Assembly: GCF_014648915.1 (NCBI RefSeq)
Contig: NZ_BMSA01000003.1
Span: 613,208-677,207 of the forward strand
Direction: 5' to 3'
DNA from: Streptomyces phaeofaciens
GTDB lineage: Bacteria; Actinomycetota; Actinomycetes; Streptomycetales; Streptomycetaceae
Length of the DNA: 64,000 nucleotides
In this document: positions 17,036-26,883 of the stretch, piece by piece
How positions within the stretch are numbered: position 1 is the stretch's first letter
Layout of the letters: every line of letters begins with the position of its first letter
Notes under the pieces: generated by a model
The model's input: the letters and a program-made list of their open reading frames with translations, nothing else
What the model was told of the DNA's origin: nothing
Database searches by the model: none
Made by a program: the position numbers and the translations under genes

Positions 17036-19291
17036 TTGCCCAGGTTCAGTGTCATCGTCCCCGTGTACAAGGTTCAGGCGTATCTGCACGAGTGCCTCGA
17101 ATCCGTGCTGTCCCAGTCGTACGGCGATCTCGAACTGATCGTGGTCGACGACCGTTCGCCGGACACCTGCGGCGAGATCATCGACGAGTTCGCCGCCCGG
17201 GACACGCGGGTGCGGGCCGTGCGGCTGCCGGAGAACGTGGGCCTGGGCCGGGCACGCAACGCGGGCACGGCCCGGGCGACCGGCGACTACCTGGTGTTCC
17301 TGGACTCCGACGACACCCTCACCCCGGACGCGCTGCGCGCGATGGCCGACCGGCTGAAGGAGACCGGAGACCCGGACGTCCTGGTCTACGACTACGCGCG
17401 CACCTACTGGGACGGCCGGGCGGAGCGCAACAAGGTGGCCGAGCAGCTGACCGAGCAGGGCCCGGCGCCGTTCCGGCTGGCGGACCGCCCGGGGCTGCTG
17501 CGGGTGCTGATGGTGGCCTGGAACAAGGCGGTCCGCCGGGAGTTCGCCGAGCACGCCCGGCTGACGTTCCCGCCGGGCTACTACGAGGACACCCCGTGGA
17601 CGTACCCGGCGCTGATGGCCGCCGAGTCGATCGCGACCCTCGACCGGGTGTGCGTGCACTACCGCCAGCGCCGCCGGGGGAACATCCTCTCCACCACCAG
17701 CCGCCGCCACTTCGACGTCTTCGACCAGTACGACCGGGTCTTCGCGTACATCGCGGACCGGCCCGGACTCGTCCGGTGGCGGCCGGTGCTGTTCCGCCGC
17801 ATGATCGACCACTTCACCACGATCTTCGCCAAGCAGGACCGTCTGCCGCGCGACTCACGCGCCGAGTTCCTGCGCCGGGCCCGCGCCCACTACCGCCGCT
17901 ACCGCACGCCCGGCGTCCCGGTCCCGCTGCGGGCCCGGATCCGGCACACCCTGGTCCACCTGGGCCTTCAGCGCACCTACCGGACCCTCCAGGCGGGCAC
18001 GACCCTGCGCCGCCGGGTGCTGAAGCACACCGCGAAGCTGAGCCGCGCACTGCGGGCGGCGCTGCTCCAGACGCACTACCGGGTGCAGCTGCGGCTGCCG
18101 CTGCGCGCCGACCGCGCGGTCTTCGGGGCGTACTGGGGGCGCGGGCACGGCTGCAACCCGGGGGCGCTGGAGGCCGCGTTCCGCACGTTCGCCCCGCAGG
18201 TGCGGACGGCGTGGATCGCCGCACCGGAGCACCAGCACACCGTCCCCCCGGGCCCGCGCCCGATCGCCCCCGGCACGGCCGCGTACTGGACGGCGCTGGC
18301 GCGCTCCAAGTACCTGGTCAACAACGTCAACTTCGACCGCAGGCTGGTGAAGCGCCCCGGCCAGGTCCTGGTGCAGACCCAGCACGGCACGCCCCTCAAG
18401 CGCATGGGCCTCGACCTCCAGGAGCGCCCCGCGGCCGCCCGCGACACGGACTTCGCCGAGCTGCTGCGGGGCGTCGACAAGTGGGACTACCTGCTGTCGG
18501 CCAACCGCCACACCACCCTGACCTGGGAGCGGGTCTACCCCGGCGGCTACGAGATCCTGGAGTACGGCTACCCGCGCAACGACGTCTTCCAGCGGGCGAC
18601 CCCGGCCGACGTGGCCCGGCTGCGCGAGTCCCTCGGCATCCCCCGCGACACCGTCGCGATCCTCTACGCCCCCACCCACCGCGACTACCGGCGCACCCAG
18701 AGCTGCCCCCTGGACCTGGAGCGGGTGCTGCGCCGGCTGGGCCCCCGGTTCGTGGTGCTGGCCCGCGGCCACTACTGGCAGGGCGCCCCGCTGACCCGCC
18801 GGGCCCCGGGCATCATCGACGTCAGCGGCCACCCGAGCGTGGAGTCCCTCTGCCTCGCCTCGGACGCGCTGGTCTCCGACTACTCGTCGATCATGTTCGA
18901 CTACGCCAACCTGGACCGCCCGATCGTCGTCCACTCGAGCGACCGGGAGGCGTACGAGGCGGCCCGCGGCACCTACTTCGACGTGCGGGACTTCCCGCCG
19001 GGCGCGATCGCGCGCAGCGAGGACGAGCTGATCGACATCTTCGCCACCGGGCACTGGCGCGGCTCCCGCTCGGCCCAGCTGCGGGCCTCCTTCCGCGAGC
19101 GGTTCTGCCTATACGACGACGGGCGGGTCGCGGAGCGCGTGGTGCGCCGGGTGGTGCTGGGCGAGACCGAGCTGCCGCCGGTGGTGCCGCTCGACGAGCG
19201 GCGGCCGGTGCCGTCGGCGACGGACGCGCGTTCCCCGCTCGCCACCGTCCCGCAACCTTCCGGCTCGCTCCCCGTCACCGACAGCCTCTGA
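17036..19291 (+). CDS. GT2 glycosyltransferase fused to TagF-like CDP-glycerol glycerophosphotransferase (copy 1)
   Basis: 751 aa from TTG at 17036, giving MPRFSVIVPVYK. This start aligns exactly with the two following paralogues: their catalytic Glu-Asp is at 184-185 and it is also at 184-185 here. A GTG at 17015 would add seven residues. The N-terminal GT2 domain (about 3-250) has VVDDRSPD, the metal-binding DSDD, and YYEDTPW. The C-terminal Glyphos_transf domain (about 385-710) has the catalytic-type His450 in QTQHGTPLK, then GYPRNDVF, APTHRDY, a second His in the ARGHYW segment, and TDYSSIMFDYANLDRPIVV. Such fusions build alditol-phosphate wall polymers on the cytoplasmic face. It is the first gene of a block of at least four in one direction. 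Confidence 0.88.
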   Translation: MPRFSVIVPVYKVQAYLHECLESVLSQSYGDLELIVVDDRSPDTCGEIIDEFAARDTRVRAVRLPENVGLGRARNAGTARATGDYLVFLDSDDTLTPDALRAMADRLKETGDPDVLVYDYARTYWDGRAERNKVAEQLTEQGPAPFRLADRPGLLRVLMVAWNKAVRREFAEHARLTFPPGYYEDTPWTYPALMAAESIATLDRVCVHYRQRRRGNILSTTSRRHFDVFDQYDRVFAYIADRPGLVRWRPVLFRRMIDHFTTIFAKQDRLPRDSRAEFLRRARAHYRRYRTPGVPVPLRARIRHTLVHLGLQRTYRTLQAGTTLRRRVLKHTAKLSRALRAALLQTHYRVQLRLPLRADRAVFGAYWGRGHGCNPGALEAAFRTFAPQVRTAWIAAPEHQHTVPPGPRPIAPGTAAYWTALARSKYLVNNVNFDRRLVKRPGQVLVQTQHGTPLKRMGLDLQERPAAARDTDFAELLRGVDKWDYLLSANRHTTLTWERVYPGGYEILEYGYPRNDVFQRATPADVARLRESLGIPRDTVAILYAPTHRDYRRTQSCPLDLERVLRRLGPRFVVLARGHYWQGAPLTRRAPGIIDVSGHPSVESLCLASDALVSDYSSIMFDYANLDRPIVVHSSDREAYEAARGTYFDVRDFPPGAIARSEDELIDIFATGHWRGSRSAQLRASFRERFCLYDDGRVAERVVRRVVLGETELPPVVPLDERRPVPSATDARSPLATVPQPSGSLPVTDSL

Positions 19292-19427
19292 AAGCCGTTT
19301 GCCCTTCCGGGAGTTCCCATGCCCACCGGCTCGTCGCGGCCCACCCCGACCCGGCCGTCCACCTGGCGGCCGGCGGGACGCCCCGGCCGTACGGCCTGAA
19401 CAGCAGCAGCGACAGAGAAAGAGCAGC

Positions 19428-21632
19428 ATGCCCCGCTTCAGCATCATCGTCCCGTCCCATGGGGTCGCCGGCCGGCTGTCCCTGGCGCTGGACTCCGTCC
19501 TCGCCCAGTCCTTCGGCGACTTCGAGCTGATCCCGGTCTGCGACGCGCCCGAGGTGCCGGCGGCCGCCGTGGCCGCCGGGTACGCCGAACGGGACTCGCG
19601 GGTGCGGCCGGTACACTCGCCGCCGTCGGCGGGCCTGGCCGGGGCGCGCAACCGCGGGCTGCGGGCGGCGACCGGCGCGTATCTGCTGTTCCTCGACGGC
19701 GACGACCGTCTCGCCCCGGGCGCCCTGACGGCCCTGGACGCCCGGCTGACCGCGACGGGCGACGTCGACGTCCTGCACGTCGAGCACGAGCGCACCCCCT
19801 GGTGGGAGGGCGAGCCGACCAACCCGGCCGCCCCGCTGCTGGCGAAGACCCCGAAGGGCGCGTTCTCCCCCGTCGAGGCACCGCAGCTGACCGGCGTCCA
19901 GCTGCCCGCGTGGAGCGCCGTCTACCGGCGCGCCTTCCTCGCCGAGCACGGACTGGTCTTCCCCGAGGGCCACTACACCGACCTCGGCTTCGGCGGCCTG
20001 ACCGCCCTGCACGCCACCCGGATCGCGGTGCTGCGCACGGTCGTCGTACGGCATCTGCTGCGGCGGCAGGGCAGCCGGCTGAACCTGCCGGGCGAGCACC
20101 ACACCGAACTGCTCGACCGCGTGGCGGAGTTGCTGACCCGGGCGGCCGAGCTGGAGGTGTCCGCCGAGCGGGCGGGGGCGCTGTTCGAGCAGCTCTTCGG
20201 CGCCGTCCTCAAGACGGCCGCGCACCCGGCCCGGCTGCCGGGACGCCGGCGGCGGGCCTTCTTCCGCCGGGCGGGGAAGCTGTACCGGCGGCACCGCCCG
20301 GCGGGTCTGCGCAGGCCGGGCGGGAGTCTCGGGGTGCAGCACCGGCTGCTGGCGGCGGGGGCGTACGCGGCGTTCCGGGCGCTGCGGGGCGCCAACCGGT
20401 CGGTGTCGGCCGCCGCCCTGCGGGTCCCGCGCCCCCGGGGGCTGCGCACCCGCCTGTTCTACCGGCGCCAGCTGCGCCGCCGGGTCGACCCGGGCCTCGC
20501 GGTGTTCTGCGCCTATTGGGGGCGCGGGTACGCGTGCAGTCCGGCCGCGATCCACGCCAAGGCGGCCGAACTGGCCCCGCACATCCGGTCGGTGTTCCTG
20601 GTCGAGCCCGACCAGGCGCACGCGATGCCGGAGGGGATCGACCACGCCGTCATCGGCAGCCGCCGCTACTGGCAGGTGCTGGCCCGCGCCAAGTACCTCG
20701 TCAACAACGCCAACTTCGCGGAGGGCGTGGTCAAGCGGGCGGGCAGTGTTCATGTGCAGACCCAGCACGGCACCCCGCTGAAGAAGATGGGCGTCGACCA
20801 GTCGACGTACCCGGTGGTGGCCGCCGCGACCGGTTCCTTCACCAAGCTGCTCGGCCGCGTGGACCGCTGGGACTACAACCTCTCCTCCAACACCCACTCC
20901 ACACAGATGTGGGAGCGCGCCTTCCCGGGCCGGTACGAGCACCTGGAGTACGGCTATCCGCGCAACGACGTCTTCTACACGGCGACGGCGGACGACGTGT
21001 CCCGGATCCGGCGGGAGCTGGGCGTGCCGCAGGGCAGCACGGCCGTCCTGTACGCGCCCACCCACCGGGACTACCAGAACGGTTTCGAGACCGGCCCGGA
21101 CCTGGAGGCCTTCTGCGCGGCGGCCGGCGAGAACGTCGTCGTCCTGCTGCGGGCCCACTACTTCTACGACCGGGGCACCCGGCGCGGCAGCGGCCGGATC
21201 ATCGACGTCACCGCCCACCGCTCCTCCGAGGACGTCTGTCTGGCAGCCGACGCGCTGATCACCGACTACTCGTCGATCATGTTCGACTACGCCAACCTGG
21301 ACCGTCCGATCGTGGTGTACGCCGACGACTGGGACGTCTACACCGAGACCCGGGGCGTGTACTTCGACCTGATGGCGGCCCCGCCGGGCCCGGTCGCCCG
21401 GACGCCCGAGGAGCTGGCGCGCGTCTTCGCCGACGGCTCGTACGCCTCGGCCGGGTCCCAGGATCTGCGGGCCGCCTTCCGGTCCCGTTTCTGCCAGTTC
21501 GACGACGGCCGGGCCGCGGAGCGCGTGGTGCGCCGGGTGCTGCTCGGCGAGCCCCCGGAGGCGATCCCGCCCGTGCGGCCGCTCGCCGAGCGCGTCCCGG
21601 CCCCCGCCGCCTCCACCCTCGTAAGGAGCTGA
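19428..21632 (+). CDS. GT2 / TagF-like fusion, diverged GT2 active site (copy 2)
   Basis: 734 aa from ATG at 19428. Same architecture as its neighbours but with a diverged GT2 half. The first acidic motif reads PVCDAPEVPA instead of VVDDRSPD, the region equivalent to YYEDTPW reads HYTDLGF (Thr184 replaces Glu), and NVGLGRARNAG becomes SAGLAGARNRG. LDGDD is kept at the metal site. The C-terminal phosphotransferase half is intact: His447 in QTQHGTPLKKMG, GYPRNDVF, APTHRDY, LLRAHYF and TDYSSIMFDYANLDRPIVVY. The GT2 half may have changed specificity or lost activity while the polymerase half stays functional (inference). A 136-bp gap separates it from copy 1, and copy 3 starts 8 bp after its stop. 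Confidence 0.87.
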   Translation: MPRFSIIVPSHGVAGRLSLALDSVLAQSFGDFELIPVCDAPEVPAAAVAAGYAERDSRVRPVHSPPSAGLAGARNRGLRAATGAYLLFLDGDDRLAPGALTALDARLTATGDVDVLHVEHERTPWWEGEPTNPAAPLLAKTPKGAFSPVEAPQLTGVQLPAWSAVYRRAFLAEHGLVFPEGHYTDLGFGGLTALHATRIAVLRTVVVRHLLRRQGSRLNLPGEHHTELLDRVAELLTRAAELEVSAERAGALFEQLFGAVLKTAAHPARLPGRRRRAFFRRAGKLYRRHRPAGLRRPGGSLGVQHRLLAAGAYAAFRALRGANRSVSAAALRVPRPRGLRTRLFYRRQLRRRVDPGLAVFCAYWGRGYACSPAAIHAKAAELAPHIRSVFLVEPDQAHAMPEGIDHAVIGSRRYWQVLARAKYLVNNANFAEGVVKRAGSVHVQTQHGTPLKKMGVDQSTYPVVAAATGSFTKLLGRVDRWDYNLSSNTHSTQMWERAFPGRYEHLEYGYPRNDVFYTATADDVSRIRRELGVPQGSTAVLYAPTHRDYQNGFETGPDLEAFCAAAGENVVVLLRAHYFYDRGTRRGSGRIIDVTAHRSSEDVCLAADALITDYSSIMFDYANLDRPIVVYADDWDVYTETRGVYFDLMAAPPGPVARTPEELARVFADGSYASAGSQDLRAAFRSRFCQFDDGRAAERVVRRVLLGEPPEAIPPVRPLAERVPAPAASTLVRS

Positions 21633-21640
21633 CCCCAGCA

Positions 21641-23857
21641 GTGCCCCGCTTCAGCATCATCGTGCCCTGTTTCAAGGTGCAGGGCTTCCTGCGCGAGTGT
21701 CTCGACTCGCTCCTCGCGCAGTCCTACCGGGACTTCGAGGTGATCGCCGTCGACGACCGCTCGCCCGACGGCTGCGGCGCGATCCTCGACGAGTTCGCGG
21801 CCCGCGACGCGCGCGTGCGGGTGCTGCACCTGCCGGAGAACGTCGGTCTGGGCCGCGCCCGCAACGCGGGCATGCCGCACGCCACCGGCGACTATCTGTT
21901 CTTCCTCGACAGCGACGACACCCTCACCCCGGGCGCGCTGCGGGCGAGCGCCGACCGGCTGGCGGAGGCCGGCGACCCGGACGTGCTGGTCTTCGACTAC
22001 GCGCGCACCCACTGGTGGGGCGGCACCCGCCGCAACGCCCTCGCGCACATCCTGGCCGACGTCGGGGACGGCACGTTCACGGCCGCCGAGCGTCCGGAGA
22101 TCCTCGATCTGCTGATGGTCGTGTGGAACAAGGTCTACCGCCGGGACTTCGTCGAGGAGAACGGCTTCGCCTTCCCGCCCGGCTACTACGAGGACACTCC
22201 CTGGACGTTCCCGGTCATGCTGAGCGCGCGGCGGATCGCCACCCTGGACCGGATCTGTCTGAACTACCGCCAGCGCCGCCAGGGCAACATCCTGTCCACC
22301 ACCAGCCGCAAGCACTTCGACATCCACGACCAGTACGAGCGGGTCTTCACCTTCGTCGCATCCCGCCCGGAACTCGACGGATGGCGGCCCTATCTGCACC
22401 GCAAGATGGGCGAGCACTGCCTGGACATCCTCGCCAAGCCGGACCGGCTGCCGCCGTCGGACAAGGGCGAGTTCTTCCGCCGTACGGTCGAGATGTTCCG
22501 CGCGTACCGGCCCGCCGGCGAGCCGGTGCCCGCCGAGCTGAAGGTCCTGGAGGGCGGCTGGGCCGCCTACCGCGTGCGGCGCCAGGGCGGGCGGGCCGGA
22601 CGCGAACTCCTGCGGCGCGGCGGGCTGGTGCGCAGGGCGGCCGGGGGGCGCGTGCGCCGGGCCGCGGACGCGGTGAGCGCGCGCCGGCCACTGGACCCGC
22701 GGCTCGTCGTGTACTCGGCGTTCTCGCACCGGGGCGTGCTCGGCGATCCCGGCGCGGTCTACCGCAAGGCCCGGGAGATCGCCCCGCAGCTGCGCGGGGT
22801 GTGGGTGGTACGGGACGAGGAGACGGCCGCGGGGCTCCCGGACGACGTCGAGCGGGTGCTCCTCGACTCCCCGGAGTACCGGCGGGTCACCGCGCGGGCC
22901 GGTTTCTTCGTCAACAACGTCAACTGGCCGGGCACGCTCACCAAGCGCCCCGGCAGCGTCCATGTGCACACCCATCAGGGCACCCCGCTGAAGTACATGG
23001 CCGCCGACCTGCTGGAGCGGCCCGGCGGCCGGTTCGGCGTGGACGTGCCGCAGATGCTGCGCCGCGCCGACCGCTGGGACTTCAGCCTGGTCGCCAACCG
23101 GCACTCGGAGCTGGTGTGGGAGCGGGCCTACCCGTGCCACTTCACCTCGGCGCGGACCGGGAGCCCGCGCAACGACGTCCTGGTGACCGCGGACGCGCGG
23201 GCGACGGCCGCGGCCCGCTCCCGGCTGGGCGTGCCGGACGGCCGCACCGTGGTGCTGTACGCGCCGACCCGCCGCGAGTACGTGCGCGGCGGGCACGCCG
23301 AGCGGATCGACCTGGCCCGCCTCGCCGCGGACCTCGGCGAGGACCACACCCTCGTCGTCCGCCTCCACCCGTCCCTGGCGACCGGGCCGGCGCGCGGGGC
23401 GGGCCTGGCGGACCTGCACCGGCGCGGCGTGCTGATCGACGCGACCGACGAACCGCACGTCGAGGAGGTGATGCTGGCCTCGGACCTGCTGGTCACCGAC
23501 TACTCGGCCCTGATGTTCGACTACGCCAACCTGGACCGGCCCATCGTCGTGCACGCCGACGACTGGAACGCGTACACGGCCAGCCGGGGCACCTACTTCG
23601 ACATCACCGCCGAGCCGCCCGGCCAGGTCTCGCGCAGCTACCGCGAACTGGCCTGGCTGCTGGCCTCCGGCGGCTGGCGCGACGAGGACTCCACCCGCCT
23701 GCGGACCGCGTTCCGGCAGCGGTTCTGCGCGTACGACGACGGCCGGGCCGCCGAGCGGGTCGTACGGCGGCTGCTGCTGGGCGAGGACCCGGGGGAGCCG
23801 TCCCCGGTGTCGGTGCCCGGGCCGGCGGCGGGGCACGACCTGCTCGCGTCCACATGA
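21641..23857 (+). CDS. GT2 / TagF-like fusion, diverged phosphotransferase site (copy 3)
   Basis: 738 aa from GTG at 21641, with AAGGAG upstream at 21623. The GT2 half is canonical and very close to copy 1: VDDRSPD, NVGLGRARNAG, DSDD, Glu184-Asp185 in YYEDTPW. The TagF half differs. Where copies 1 and 2 read QTQHGTPLK, this reads HTHQGTPLK, so the catalytic-type His is Gln446 with a His one position earlier. GYPRNDV becomes GSPRNDV, APTHRDY becomes APTRREY, and the second His lies in a canonical RLHPSL. TDYSALMFDYANLDRPIVVH is retained. The divergence is the mirror image of copy 2. Its stop overlaps the next start by 4 bp. Confidence 0.88.
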   Translation: MPRFSIIVPCFKVQGFLRECLDSLLAQSYRDFEVIAVDDRSPDGCGAILDEFAARDARVRVLHLPENVGLGRARNAGMPHATGDYLFFLDSDDTLTPGALRASADRLAEAGDPDVLVFDYARTHWWGGTRRNALAHILADVGDGTFTAAERPEILDLLMVVWNKVYRRDFVEENGFAFPPGYYEDTPWTFPVMLSARRIATLDRICLNYRQRRQGNILSTTSRKHFDIHDQYERVFTFVASRPELDGWRPYLHRKMGEHCLDILAKPDRLPPSDKGEFFRRTVEMFRAYRPAGEPVPAELKVLEGGWAAYRVRRQGGRAGRELLRRGGLVRRAAGGRVRRAADAVSARRPLDPRLVVYSAFSHRGVLGDPGAVYRKAREIAPQLRGVWVVRDEETAAGLPDDVERVLLDSPEYRRVTARAGFFVNNVNWPGTLTKRPGSVHVHTHQGTPLKYMAADLLERPGGRFGVDVPQMLRRADRWDFSLVANRHSELVWERAYPCHFTSARTGSPRNDVLVTADARATAAARSRLGVPDGRTVVLYAPTRREYVRGGHAERIDLARLAADLGEDHTLVVRLHPSLATGPARGAGLADLHRRGVLIDATDEPHVEEVMLASDLLVTDYSALMFDYANLDRPIVVHADDWNAYTASRGTYFDITAEPPGQVSRSYRELAWLLASGGWRDEDSTRLRTAFRQRFCAYDDGRAAERVVRRLLLGEDPGEPSPVSVPGPAAGHDLLAST

Positions 23858-25185
23858 GCGTCCGCGGGACCTTCGCCCGGCGTCGGCCGTCGTGGGCCCG
23901 GTCGCGGACGGGCTGCTGGGTGCTGGTCCTGGCCGCCGTGTTCGCGCTGCTCCAGCTCGCGAACGTCACCGGCCGGGACACCCCGGACACCAAGAACTAT
24001 CTGTCGTACGCGCTGAGCCTGCGCGGGGACGGCAAGCGGGAGGCGGCGGCCGCGACCATCGACTACGCCTGTGCGGGCGGCGCGGCGATCGCCGCGCGCC
24101 GGCAGAGTGTGGACGTGGTGCGCTTCCACCTGCCCGATCCGAGCCACCGGGTCATGGCCGAGTGCCGGGCGCGGGAGTGGCGGAACGTGGAGGCGCGGCT
24201 GCGGGCGGGGCAGACCGGCGGGCACACGGTGCCGTTCATGCCGGAGCGCTTCATGCGGATCTTCGAGGTGCGGCCCGGCTATCCGCTGTTCCTGGTGCCG
24301 TTCGTCACGCTGTTCGGGGCGACCTGGGGACTGTGGCTGGCCGGGGTCGTGGTGACGGTGGCGGGCGGGGTGCTGGTCTTCCTGATCCTGCGCACCCTGC
24401 GCGCTCCGGCGCCGCTGTGTCTGACCGGGCAGGCCCTGTATCTGGTGCTGCCGTGCGGGACGACCGCGATGCGGCCGATGACCGAGGGCCTGATGCTGGC
24501 GCTGACCCTGGCCGCGCTGTGGGGGTGCGCGCTGGCGCTGGAGGACGGGCGGGTGCGCGCGGGTGCCTGGCTGGTGGTTGGTTCGCTGGCCGCGCTGTTC
24601 ACGGTCAAGCACTCGCAGGCGCTGTTCCTCGGGCTGTGCCTGGCGGTCGCGGGCTCCCTGGTCGCCCTGCGACGCCTGCGGCGCGGGCGGGCGGCGGGGC
24701 GCGGGCCCGCGGTGCTGGCCGTCGCCGGGTGCTGTGGGGTGCTGGGGACCATGCTGCTGTCGCGGCTGCTGCACTATCCGGCGGAGTCCGAGAGCCTCCA
24801 GGATCTGCTGACCCATCACTTCGCCCGGCCGGACCGCACGCGCGCGTGGCCGGAGTTCCTGCATCTCCAGGTCAACTTCTGGTGGGAGTGGCTGCGCCGG
24901 CAGCTGTGGGAGCCGCTGTTCGTGGCGGCGCTGGCGGCCGGGGCGTGGGGGGCGCTGGCGCGGGGCCGGCGGCGGGCGTTCGGGGTGTTCGTGGTGGCGG
25001 CCGCGTGCACCGGGATCCTCACCCAGGCCGGGCATCCGGACATGGGCATCTGGGGTGGCCGGCTGATCGTGCTGGCCTGGCTGCTGCCGGTGCTGGGGGT
25101 GCCGCTGCTGCTGGAGCCCGTGGTGCGCGGGCAGGTGGTGCTGCCCGCGCAGGAGGGGTCCGATCGGGCTCACTCGATGAGGTGA
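23854..25185 (+). CDS. Polytopic membrane protein, glycosyltransferase-like
   Basis: 443 aa. ATG at 23854 overlaps the preceding stop (ATGA), so it is translationally coupled to the GT2-TagF gene. About nine to ten TM segments are visible (first at about 23-40, then from residue 140 on). A long extracytoplasmic loop follows TM1 (DTPDTKNYLSYALSL... to about 135). This layout, with acidic residues in the first loop (D-T-P-D), resembles GT-C (GT39/ArnT-like) transferases that use polyprenyl-phosphate sugars, but I cannot assign a family with confidence. Coupling suggests it modifies or exports the polymer made by the upstream enzymes. Confidence 0.75.
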   Translation: MSVRGTFARRRPSWARSRTGCWVLVLAAVFALLQLANVTGRDTPDTKNYLSYALSLRGDGKREAAAATIDYACAGGAAIAARRQSVDVVRFHLPDPSHRVMAECRAREWRNVEARLRAGQTGGHTVPFMPERFMRIFEVRPGYPLFLVPFVTLFGATWGLWLAGVVVTVAGGVLVFLILRTLRAPAPLCLTGQALYLVLPCGTTAMRPMTEGLMLALTLAALWGCALALEDGRVRAGAWLVVGSLAALFTVKHSQALFLGLCLAVAGSLVALRRLRRGRAAGRGPAVLAVAGCCGVLGTMLLSRLLHYPAESESLQDLLTHHFARPDRTRAWPEFLHLQVNFWWEWLRRQLWEPLFVAALAAGAWGALARGRRRAFGVFVVAAACTGILTQAGHPDMGIWGGRLIVLAWLLPVLGVPLLLEPVVRGQVVLPAQEGSDRAHSMR

Positions 25186-25282
25186 CCTCCGGCAAGGCCG
25201 TTGACCTGGGCGGGAAGATACGGCCAATGCTGCACCTTATGTGCCTTTTTACCCCGTTCGGCCGTCTCCGTGGTGTGGCCCG

Positions 25283-26845
25283 GTGAGCGTCGGTGTCCTG
25301 ACCCGGCGGGCCGTGCGCGGCGCCACGGCCCTGCACGGCGGGCGGACCTGGCGGCCGAGCCCGTACCAGGTCTTCGGCTTCCTGTTCTGGCTGATGATGG
25401 CACTGGCGTACTGGCGGGTGCCGCCGTGCTGCGACGCCGGCCAGCACGCGGCGGTCGTGGAGCGCCTGAAGGACCGGCTGCTGCGGCCGCTGCACCCGAT
25501 GGCCGACCTGCCGGGCGCCGGCAGCCCCTACTACTCGCCGTACGCGGTGGCCGAGGGCGCGTTCGCCCGGCTGACCGGACTGAGCGGCTGGGGGGTGCTG
25601 CGGGTCGCCGGGCCGGTGAACCTGGTGGTGCTGCTGACCGGCATCGGCCGTTTCGTCCGGATGCTGACGCCCCGGCCGTGGGCGCCGGTACTGGCACTGG
25701 CCACGATGACCCTGCTGTGGGGCACCGAGCGCGCCTGGTGGAGCGGCTATCTGGGCCTGATGTCGATGACCGGCAACCTCGCCTACCCGTCCACCTTCGC
25801 CATCGGGCTCACCTTCTGGGCATGGGCGCTGACGGGGGCCCGCGCGCGGGACGGGCGCCGGGTGCGGTTCGTCGGCCCGAGCGGGCTGCGCGGCTTCACC
25901 GGGTACGCGGGGCTGGGCACGCTGTACGGGCTGATCCTGCTGGTGCATCCCATCACCGCGGTGGCGGCCCTGACCGGGGCGCTCGCCCTCGTCGCGGGGT
26001 GGCAGCGCGGGCAGCGGGGGCAGCGGGCGGCGGTGCTCGGCCGGTGGGCGACGACGGGCGCGACGGCGCTGCTGGTGGCCTGGTCCTGGCCGTACTTCGA
26101 CGTGTTCGCGCTGGCCGGGGACGGCAGCGTGGACGCGATGCACCGACGGCTGTACTACAGCCCGGTCGGCCACTTCTGGCTGGCCCTGCTGGGCCTGCCG
26201 GCCCTGTGGGCGCGGGCGCGGCGCTCGCGGCGCGATCCCCTGGTGCTGATGTTCGCCCTGGACTGCCTGGTGGTGGGGTACGGCTTCGTCAGCGGCCACT
26301 ACACCTACGGGCGGATCCTGGGCCTGACCCTGGTCCCGGCCCAGTTCGCGCTCGCGGTGGAACTGGCGGCGCCCCGGCCCTGGCGGGCGCGGCGACGGAT
26401 CCTGGGGGTGCTCGCGGCGGGCGGGGCGTGTCTGGGGCTGCTGACCGTGCAGGCGGGGGCGGTCGTGCCGCGCGCGCTGGATCCGGTCGGCTTCGACCAG
26501 CCGCCGCGCTGGCCGTCGTACGACTGGGCCGCGCGGCACATCGAGCCCGGGGAGGTGGTGGTCACCGACGGGTACTACGCCGTCCATGCCATCGCCGGGT
26601 ACGGGCCGAATCTCGCGGTGCCGGCCTGGCCGGACGCGGCGCTGGACGAGCGGGAGCGGCTGCGGGGGCGCGCGGAGATCCGCGCCTACCTCTCCCCCGG
26701 CTCGACCCGCGCCGAGCGGACGGCGATCGCTCGCCGCTACCGCATCCGCTGGCTGCTGCTCACGCGCTGGCACCCGGTGCCCGAGGAGGCCGTGGTGGTG
26801 GCGTGGAGCCGACGGACGGGGGAGGTGCTGGCGCGGGTCGGGTGA
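25283..26845 (+). CDS. Polytopic membrane protein, GT-C-like
   Basis: 520 aa from GTG at 25283 (MSVGVLTRRAV); an in-frame GTG at 25241 would add 14 residues, and neither has a convincing ribosome-binding site. About nine TM segments follow residue 30. The first extracytoplasmic loop carries DAGQHAAVVERL and a Tyr/Pro-rich SPYYSPYA motif. A soluble C-terminal domain (about 415-520) holds PGEVVVTDGYYAVHAIAGY and YRIRWLLLTRWHP, as seen after the membrane part of some GT-C enzymes. Probably an envelope glycosyltransferase or flippase-associated protein of the same cluster; the function is not established. Confidence 0.7.
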   Translation: MSVGVLTRRAVRGATALHGGRTWRPSPYQVFGFLFWLMMALAYWRVPPCCDAGQHAAVVERLKDRLLRPLHPMADLPGAGSPYYSPYAVAEGAFARLTGLSGWGVLRVAGPVNLVVLLTGIGRFVRMLTPRPWAPVLALATMTLLWGTERAWWSGYLGLMSMTGNLAYPSTFAIGLTFWAWALTGARARDGRRVRFVGPSGLRGFTGYAGLGTLYGLILLVHPITAVAALTGALALVAGWQRGQRGQRAAVLGRWATTGATALLVAWSWPYFDVFALAGDGSVDAMHRRLYYSPVGHFWLALLGLPALWARARRSRRDPLVLMFALDCLVVGYGFVSGHYTYGRILGLTLVPAQFALAVELAAPRPWRARRRILGVLAAGGACLGLLTVQAGAVVPRALDPVGFDQPPRWPSYDWAARHIEPGEVVVTDGYYAVHAIAGYGPNLAVPAWPDAALDERERLRGRAEIRAYLSPGSTRAERTAIARRYRIRWLLLTRWHPVPEEAVVVAWSRRTGEVLARVG

Positions 26846-26848
26846 GGG

Positions 26849-26881
26849 CTCCGGAGAGCTGCTCGTCGACGAGCCCCGGAG
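26849..26881. terminator. Hairpin between convergent membrane-protein and ohr genes
   Basis: Nested inverted repeats: outer CTCCGG/CCGGAG around an inner GCTCGTCGACGAGC palindrome. It lies between convergent stops at 26845 and 26884. Confidence 0.5.
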
Positions 26882-26883
26882 GG

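Noticed and set aside
25201..25262. TTGACC hexamer in an AT-richer gap as promoter of the second membrane gene
   Set aside because: No -10-like hexamer lies at 16-19 bp; the AT-richness is short and the gap is too small to conclude an independent promoter.
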